Positions 1-4,869 of a stretch of DNA of 27,207 bases are shown piece after piece. The first letter of the stretch is position 1. Every line of letters begins with the position of its first letter. The position numbers and the translations under genes were made by a program. A model generated the notes under the pieces. The model was not told the DNA's origin. It did no database searches and worked only from the letters and a program-made list of their open reading frames with translations. Origin of the DNA: a virus; the IMG/VR virus record IMGVR_UViG_3300034685_000071, positions 1-27,207 of that record; one strand, given 5' to 3'.

Positions 1-1915
1 AACCTTCTTCTAGGTTTCTAAGGTCGCCACACGCATCACAGCGTTCAAACCCTTCTCTGTCTGCGCACTCTTCTGAGCAGTAGTAATAATAGCCCCCTCC
101 ATCTGTTTCAGCGGTGAGCATTCTGTCCTCGGGATACCACTCTTGGCAGTAGTCACATTGCGTATAGCCCTCATAATGTGCACAACGCTCTGAACAGTAG
201 TAATGGCTAGTTCCTTCTGGATTGATAGAATCATCCTCTGAGTGAATCTCGCCACAGCGTTCACAAATCACGTACCCTGCCTCGTTTAGACATTCAGTGT
301 CGCAGTATATTTCATCACCTACTCTGTAGTAGAACCCTTCCTCTAGGTCTATAAGGACATCACAGCGGTCGCAGGTCGCAGTGGGCCCTCCCTCTAAAAT
401 CCCTTGCTTTTGAAGAGGTGAAAGGCCGTGCCCATCATCATAGCCTGCATGTATTCTAGCTGATTTTTCTCTTAGGTTATCTTTGAAGAAGATATAAGCC
501 TCTTCTTTATCCATATCCATAGCCACGCCATCTAAGAAGTTCGCGCCATAATGGTCGTATACTCTGAACCACTCGTGAGTGGAATCATCAGAAAGAAGCT
601 CCATCCCTATTGCGTAGTAATTGTCGTATCTATCTACGAGCCCTTGCCCTTTTGAGATATTCTTAAACTCAGCTTTGGTGAGGTAAGTGTCGCCTAGTGA
701 TTCCTTTAAAGTTGTTCTAAGCCCTGCTACAACTTTCGGGTAAAGCATGTCAAACCAGATTTTATCATCTACCAGAAAAGCGTGGGCTCTAAACTCTACC
801 CCAGATAAACAGAGGTCTGCACCATCCACTTTTATGTTTATTGGTGGCTTTGAGTTCCTCACATACATAACAGCCTTAGTAGTAACGCACCCATAAGCAA
901 GCATTGGAATTATTGCTGAATACTCCCCTGCTGTATTTATAACAGTGTCTTTGTCGTATGAAGAGTAGAAAAACTCTGTGCCCCAGCATGTCCTAAAATT
1001 AGTAGGGTGGTACGACTTGCCCCCATCAGAGATATCCACAACGCTTGCAGGTGTGTACCCTCCATTTGAGCCACCCGCCATCATGAAATGGTCGAACGGA
1101 TTTACAGAGAGGATTATGTCTTTCTCTGGTGAGCCTACGTCTTGAAGCCATTTGTCAGTAGCTACCCACAAGGACGAAGCCCCATATTTGTTCTTTTGCT
1201 CTGTAAGAGTCCTCACAGCCTGCGAGTTTGAGAAATTTGCCCCTTGCTTCCTTAAGACTTTGAGCATGTCACACGCTGATTTATACAGCCTACCCTCTGT
1301 TGAAAAACTTTCCCACAGCTTCTGAGCCTCTTCAAGTATAGACATGAACTTGACGCTGTGCCCATTGTCAACTTGAAGGTACAGCTTGCCCCCCTCAAGT
1401 GTTAGATAGAGCTCTACAGTGGGGTAGGTTTCTGTAAAAAGATTATAGTCCCTGCTGTAGTCATCCCTCGTGCCTAGTCCGTTGTAGGTATCCAAATTGT
1501 ACACAGACACCTCATCTGTGAGGTTACGCCCATACACACAGTATTTATTCCTGTTAGGCGTGTCCTCGGTTCTAAGGTCTACAGTCACCAGAGCCCCAAA
1601 TGATGCCCCAGTACGGTGAAGCAGAGTTCTTTCTTGTGCCTCATTTATGAGCTTTCGCCCCTTAAGCACCTCAGTGATGTAACTGGACCAGTCTTGCAGA
1701 CTACCTTGCAAGCTGTAGTTCTCCTTGATTTTAGCGAGGTAATCCTCCAGACCTATCTCTATCTTGTGTTTACCAATTACAGCCCTGCCTTGCTCGTCAA
1801 ACTGCAAGGCAGTGTTGTAGTGCCAATGGCTAATTTTACGCCCCAGTACCCCATGATAGCCACCCTCGTAGTTGTCATGTAGAAAATCTTCAAGTTCTCT
1901 AATACCGTATCCCAT
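1..1915 (-). CDS. Unidentified large phage protein with C-terminal zinc-finger array (partial, runs off left edge)
   Basis: Reading the reverse strand from ATG at 1915 gives one open frame with no stop down to base 1, so at least 638 residues are present and the C terminus is missing. GGAGGA lies just upstream of the ATG. I do not recognise the first ~510 residues, which look globular and lack an obvious catalytic motif. From about residue 513 the protein becomes a series of Cys pairs: CDRC, then CDTEC, CERC, CSERC, CDYC, CSEEC and CDAC. This is a repeating C-x2-C ... C-x3-C pattern with about 35-40 residues per unit, as in treble-clef or zinc-ribbon modules. The array is still running at the window edge. 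Zinc binding is inferred from the cysteine spacing; a nucleic-acid or protein-binding role is only a guess. It is the last gene seen of the leftward small-gene cluster. Confidence 0.85.
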   Translation of the reverse strand, partial: MGYGIRELEDFLHDNYEGGYHGVLGRKISHWHYNTALQFDEQGRAVIGKHKIEIGLEDYLAKIKENYSLQGSLQDWSSYITEVLKGRKLINEAQERTLLHRTGASFGALVTVDLRTEDTPNRNKYCVYGRNLTDEVSVYNLDTYNGLGTRDDYSRDYNLFTETYPTVELYLTLEGGKLYLQVDNGHSVKFMSILEEAQKLWESFSTEGRLYKSACDMLKVLRKQGANFSNSQAVRTLTEQKNKYGASSLWVATDKWLQDVGSPEKDIILSVNPFDHFMMAGGSNGGYTPASVVDISDGGKSYHPTNFRTCWGTEFFYSSYDKDTVINTAGEYSAIIPMLAYGCVTTKAVMYVRNSKPPINIKVDGADLCLSGVEFRAHAFLVDDKIWFDMLYPKVVAGLRTTLKESLGDTYLTKAEFKNISKGQGLVDRYDNYYAIGMELLSDDSTHEWFRVYDHYGANFLDGVAMDMDKEEAYIFFKDNLREKSARIHAGYDDGHGLSPLQKQGILEGGPTATCDRCDVLIDLEEGFYYRVGDEIYCDTECLNEAGYVICERCGEIHSEDDSINPEGTSHYYCSERCAHYEGYTQCDYCQEWYPEDRMLTAETDGGGYYYYCSEECADREGFERCDACGDLRNLEEG

Positions 1916-1928
1916 TTCCGTTCCTCCT

Positions 1929-2075
1929 CTATAATTCTGGCATCTGCCAGATAACTTTATCAAATTCAAACCATTTTCTCAGAAATGCCTCAAGCTCAAT
2001 CATTGTGAGCCCCTTTTTCATGATGGATACAGGGAAGCGTGTAACCACTTTCCCTCTGTAATATAGGATTAGCAT
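1929..2075 (-). CDS. Small hypothetical protein, 48 aa
   Basis: A 48-residue reading frame begins MLILYYRGKVVTRFPV and ends in WQMPEL. The ATG at 2075 overlaps the stop of the upstream gene as ATGCTAA, a 7-base overlap, and a GAGGAGGTGG ribosome site lies inside the upstream gene's last codons. That arrangement implies translational coupling. It stops 13 bases before the start of the large zinc-finger gene. The protein is short and basic at its front, with an amphipathic helix-like tail. I cannot assign a function. Its reality rests on the strong ribosome site and on the same arrangement at the 2624-2630 overlap. Confidence 0.65.
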   Translation of the reverse strand: MLILYYRGKVVTRFPVSIMKKGLTMIELEAFLRKWFEFDKVIWQMPEL

Positions 2076-2320
2076 CCCTCCACCTCCTCAAACTCTGTAA
2101 TGGTTCGCATAGTGCCACAAGGACTTGTAGACGTATGTTTCTTAGGGCTTGCCTTAGAACCTTGCGTCTCCTCTTTACCTCCTAAGCCTTTAAAAAACGG
2201 TATTGCATCCATAAAACGCTCTACCCACTCACTATCTACTGTTTCGGTTGAGCCACTCACAGTGACCCATTTGCCCGCTTTCTTCTCTTGCCTAGTCTGT
2301 GTTATTTTGTACTTTAACAT
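2069..2320 (-). CDS. Small hypothetical protein, 83 aa
   Basis: The frame starts MLKYKITQTRQEKKAG behind AAGGAGG and ends in FEEVEGC. The final FEEV codons double as the ribosome site of the next gene. The N-terminal half reads like a short beta-rich domain; residues 50-75 are rich in Ser, Thr, Lys and Pro and probably disordered. The leader begins with an 8-bp hairpin followed by ACATAACC and the ribosome site, a pattern shared with the two other leaders in this cluster. No known family was recognised. Confidence 0.75.
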   Translation of the reverse strand: MLKYKITQTRQEKKAGKWVTVSGSTETVDSEWVERFMDAIPFFKGLGGKEETQGSKASPKKHTSTSPCGTMRTITEFEEVEGC

Positions 2321-2414
2321 AATAAAACCTCCTTATATGGTTATGTAGCACCACTGTATTGCGGTGTAGTGCTTTTTTAAAGGCTCACGTGAGTATTTCA
2401 TCATGTAAGCCCTT

Positions 2415-2434
2415 AAAAGGGCACTACGCCCTTT
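2415..2434 (-). terminator. Possible weak intrinsic terminator
   Basis: On the reverse strand AAAGGGC - GTAGT - GCCCTTT forms a perfect 7-bp hairpin with a short T tract, overlapping the stop codon of the 65-aa gene. The T tract is only four bases, so it may attenuate or protect an RNA end instead of terminating fully. Confidence 0.45.
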
Positions 2435-2630
2435 AATCGTTGCCCCACGCCCTATTTATAGCGTTACGGTATTCTATAACCGCTTCAGTAAGCTCTGCCA
2501 TGTCCTCACGGAACTCTGCCTCAGTGATTAATTCTCTGATGTAGTGGGCCACAGCCTTGTCAACTCTATCTCTGTAATAATCAGAGGGACTTATACCCTC
2601 TAATCTTAAATCAGTTACTGATTTTAGCAT
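2433..2630 (-). CDS. Small hypothetical protein, 65 aa
   Basis: The frame starts MLKSVTDLRLEGISPSDYYR and is strongly helical and acidic. Its ATG overlaps the stop of the upstream 124-aa gene as ATGCTAA, and the ribosome site GAGGAGGTGG is inside that gene's last codons, so translation is probably coupled. It ends in a hairpin that may be a weak terminator. No family was recognised. It is the downstream partner of the first of two similarly built gene pairs. Confidence 0.75.
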   Translation of the reverse strand: MLKSVTDLRLEGISPSDYYRDRVDKAVAHYIRELITEAEFREDMAELTEAVIEYRNAINRAWGND

Positions 2631-2998
2631 ACTACCACCTCCTCAAAAGTTTCTAGGTTAAAGATGGCAAGCTGATTACGCTCTTTCCCTAGCTCCAGAG
2701 CTTTATCCCTTGAAGCTATGTTTTCAGATAAATCGAGGTATACAGAGCCCTCGTTTACCCAAGTTCCCAGACACAATGCAGGGTTTGACATTAACTTCTG
2801 GGCGTGCTCACCAATGTAAGCAGCCACTATGCCTGTAAAAAACTCACTCACAGGGACTTTAAGTTCAAATCCCTCAAGTGCCACCATATACCCTCCAGAG
2901 GGCTTTTCACCTGTAAAGGGCTTGATAGTTAACCCTCCATCTTTTAGCGTGTCCTCAACCACGCTGTATAACATATCATAGCTAAATTCTAGTTTCAT
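2624..2998 (-). CDS. Conserved-looking phage protein of unknown function, 124 aa
   Basis: A 124-residue frame starts MKLEFSYDMLYSVVEDTLKD behind AAGGAGG. It has the look of a compact alpha/beta domain: GGYMVALEGFE near the front, a middle GTWVNEGSVYLDLS strand pair, and ERNQLAIFNLETFEE at the end. I have the impression that similar small proteins with a GTWV...VYLDLS core occur in many unrelated phages, but I cannot name a family. The last codons (FEEVVVC) contain the ribosome site for the next gene. The leader has a hairpin with a GCAA tetraloop (AGCAG-GCAA-CTGCT) immediately before ACATAAAC. Confidence 0.85.
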   Translation of the reverse strand: MKLEFSYDMLYSVVEDTLKDGGLTIKPFTGEKPSGGYMVALEGFELKVPVSEFFTGIVAAYIGEHAQKLMSNPALCLGTWVNEGSVYLDLSENIASRDKALELGKERNQLAIFNLETFEEVVVC

Positions 2999-3060
2999 AA
3001 TAGTTCCTCCTTAAATTTTGTTTATGTAGCAGTTGCCTGCTTTTTACAGGGTAGAGCGTG

Positions 3061-3076
3061 AGTTTTAATTAAAACT
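3061..3076. repeat. 16-bp perfect palindrome at a gene end
   Basis: AGTTTTAATTAAAACT is a perfect palindrome overlapping the stop codon of the 71-aa gene. It is AT-only in its centre and could form a weak hairpin or bind a dimeric protein. No function can be read from it. Confidence 0.6.
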
Positions 3077-3284
3077 TGTATTCGTATTCAGTAAAGCTCC
3101 ACAGAGCGTTTTTTACACCCTTCTCAAGAGAAGCTTCAACTAATGTGAAGCCTCCAAAATTAATATCGAGGCGATAGTCTACAAAATGACTATCACTCTC
3201 TGTTTCTAGGGTATGCCCTAGTAACAGGTAGTCAGCCTCTAGGTTGGAAAAATTGTGATTATCCACTAAAATGTTTTTTATCAT
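3069..3284 (-). CDS. Small hypothetical protein, 71 aa
   Basis: A 71-residue frame starts MIKNILVDNHNFSNLEADYL behind a good GAGGAGG site and ends in EYEYKF. It is acidic and probably alpha/beta, with no recognised family. It is the first gene downstream of the leftward promoter at 3950-3978 and sits after about 660 bases of noncoding, hairpin-rich leader. An 18-base inverted repeat brackets it, at 3040-3057 and 3317-3334. Confidence 0.7.
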   Translation of the reverse strand: MIKNILVDNHNFSNLEADYLLLGHTLETESDSHFVDYRLDINFGGFTLVEASLEKGVKNALWSFTEYEYKF

Positions 3285-3339
3285 GGTAAAACCTCCTCAA
3301 ATTTTAGTTTATGTAGGCTCTACCCTGTAAAAAGAAGGC

Positions 3340-3945
3340 ACTTAAGCTTTACGGTATTACAGGATAGTTTGACACCTGTAATTTAACGACTCCATGCGTA
3401 TATATGAGAGGCTCCTCACCTAAAATGAGTTTGCCACGTTCCACCCCCGCCAACCTTCTTTCAGTCCCTGCTCACGTACTCAAACAGAGGCCAATCAATA
3501 GTTCCAGCCCATCCTCCCCGCCCTATATGGGCATTTTAGAGGGATTCAGAGGGTTTTCTCAAACCGTAGGACGGTAAAGAGTCCCAATCTCGCACAAAAG
3601 AACATGCGTTCGTATTTAATTATCAAGGTTCGTTCGTGTCCGTACGGACATATAGTCCCATATTGAGGGCGATTGAACGCTTTTGTAATCCCTCGCATAG
3701 CGTGAAGGCGTTACAGTCACTCAATTAAAGCCTAGGGACAGGCTTGAGGCGTTGCGGTGGGACGGTGTTATTGTAAAGATGTTTACAAAAGGCACACCGC
3801 ATCACAGAATGAACAGAGTGTTCATAATATGGACATGTCCAGAATGTGGACACACTGTGAGCTATAGATAGAGCCCACGCATACGCTATAAAGATTTAAA
3901 GGTACAACCTGCTTGGAGCAGGTGGGAAAGGCTTGCTTTCCATGT
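3340..3945 (-). ncRNA. Hairpin-rich noncoding stretch, possible structured RNA or long leader
   Basis: No convincing gene is present. If transcribed leftward from the promoter at 3950-3978, the RNA would open with two tandem 6-bp hairpins (3925-3941 and 3907-3923). These are followed by the palindrome TGGACATGTCCA (3830-3841), a TGAAC/GTTCA hairpin (3810-3824) and a nested pair of 7-bp stems (TTGTAAA-GATG-TTTACAA at 3771-3788 inside TGCGGTG/CACCGCA at 3753-3801). Next come AAGCCT/AGGCTT (3728-3745), the palindrome TGTCCGTACGGACA (3637-3650), ACCGT-AGG-ACGGT (3563-3575) and GCCC-TATAT-GGGC (3520-3532). That density of short perfect stems suggests a folded RNA, though the two palindromes could instead be protein-binding sites. 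The strand and ends are inferred from the promoter. Confidence 0.35.
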
Positions 3946-3949
3946 ATCC

Positions 3950-3978
3950 ATTACACCATAGATTGACCAAAATGTCAA
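3950..3978 (-). promoter_or_regulatory. Leftward sigma70-type promoter
   Basis: On the reverse strand there is a perfect TTGACA (3978-3973), a 17-base spacer and TGTAAT (3955-3950). The start point would be near 3943, immediately before the tandem hairpins. Two near-identical 13-base direct repeats, GCTCAAAGCATTG (3987-3999) and GCTCAAAGCGTTG (4062-4074), lie upstream of it and could be activator or repressor sites. Confidence 0.6.
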
Positions 3979-4134
3979 TACCTATAGCTCAAAGCATTGA
4001 TATGACTGCGTTTCAGCGATGCGGGATTACAGCATCATTTAATTATTTTAGGGTCAAAATGGCTCAAAGCGTTGGTACTACAGGGGTTGAGGGGATTTCT
4101 CTGCGATACAGAGGCTCTGGGAAGCGGTAAAGCA

Positions 4135-4162
4135 GGGGGGAGGGGCGACCGTGGGGTGGGGG
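4135..4162 (+). other. Strong G-quadruplex motif
   Basis: The top strand carries four uninterrupted G runs of 6, 4, 4 and 5 bases, separated by loops of 1 (A), 7 (CGACCGT) and 1 (T) bases. This meets the usual quadruplex pattern with runs longer than the minimum of three. It lies between the leftward promoter and the AT-rich repeat block in an otherwise AT-rich noncoding region. Confidence 0.7.
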
Positions 4163-4199
4163 TGCGGCTTTAAAGAGGCGCAGTCCGACAGTAATAACG

Positions 4200-4700
4200 A
4201 TTTTAAAACACCCTAGAAAAGTAGCACTACTGTAACAGGGAGTAATTGGAACGGTTTGGCGGTATTACAGGGTATGGTGGTAAAATAAAAAATATAATTT
4301 ACTACCTCATTTACTACCGTCAAACCCAGCTATAGCCTCATATATTATATAAGTAGTAAAAGTAGTAATAATATATATAATATATACACGGAAATACATC
4401 ACATCCTGTAATACATACGTAAAATATATTACGTGTATATATTTGCATATATAAAAAATAAAAGTGCGATTTTTTTTACTACTTTCCCTGTAACGCTGTC
4501 GCAGACTGGATTTGACGGTAGTATTTCGATTTATTACCTTTACTACTACAACCCCTGTAACGCAGTAACACGAACGCCTCAGAGAAACAGCTACTTTTTG
4601 CGAGTTTTCCCTACTTTTCTGCGTTTTTCTTACTACTTGGTAGTCAAATCATAAAATTTTAGAAAAGTAGTTACAAAAAAGTTACAGAATTTTTTAGTTA
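4200..4700. other. AT-rich block of short repeats, candidate replication origin
   Basis: The stretch is very AT-rich and contains many copies of TACTAC or GTAGTA and several copies of CCTGTAA in both orientations (for example 4229-4240, 4261-4272, 4405-4412, 4487-4497, 4552-4565). Two adjacent 20-base near-repeats that begin CTACTTTT and carry TGCG lie at 4591-4610 and 4611-4630. Runs of TATATA and AATATA could unwind easily. It lies beyond the 3' end of the primase-helicase gene. Short iterated sites next to a melting region near replication genes are typical of phage origins, but no initiator is identified. The small reading frames here lack ribosome sites. Confidence 0.35.
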
Positions 4701-4765
4701 CTTAATAGTAATTAAGCTAATAATATAATTATATTGAATAAAAATTTTCTATTTTTAGGCATAAA

Positions 4766-4798
4766 AAAAAGAAACAAGTGGGGGACTCGTTTCTTTTT
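4766..4798. terminator. Bidirectional intrinsic terminator
   Basis: A 14-bp stem with one mismatch (AAAAAGAAACAAGT paired with ACTCGTTTCTTTTT) encloses a GGGGG loop. T-rich tracts occur on both strands. It lies about 70 bases past the stop of the leftward primase-helicase gene, so it should end that transcript and separate it from the noncoding region. Confidence 0.75.
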
Positions 4799-4869
4799 CT
4801 GAGGAGTGTCTTATATATGTTCGGAAGGAACCTTAAGAATATTCTACCAAATCCCTTCCTGTTTGTCAA

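Larger units (their letters stand above)
3040..3334. repeat. 18-bp perfect inverted repeat bracketing the 71-aa gene
   Basis: The arm CTTTTTACAGGGTAGAGC at 3040-3057 is the exact reverse complement of 3317-3334. The arms lie just outside the 71-aa gene, about 260 bases apart. In RNA they could pair and close the whole gene into a loop, or each could act separately as part of a leader. The right arm overlaps the GTAG-AGC-CTAC hairpin of the gene's own leader. Confidence 0.8.

Noticed and set aside
10-264. 84-aa leftward reading frame
   Set aside because: It lies in another frame of the same strand as the zinc-finger gene, whose frame is open across the entire 1-1915 stretch and has a good ribosome site.
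1616-1882. 88-aa rightward reading frame
   Set aside because: Antisense to the open zinc-finger gene frame, with no ribosome site.
2100-2348. 82-aa rightward reading frame
   Set aside because: Antisense to the 83-aa leftward gene and its leader; lacks a ribosome site.
3933-4130. 65-aa rightward reading frame in the noncoding region
   Set aside because: No ribosome site; it runs through the leftward promoter, direct repeats and hairpins, and the protein has no domain-like features.
4433-4654. 73-aa rightward reading frame in the AT-rich block
   Set aside because: No ribosome site, low-complexity translation of the TACTAC repeats, and overlap with the candidate origin.
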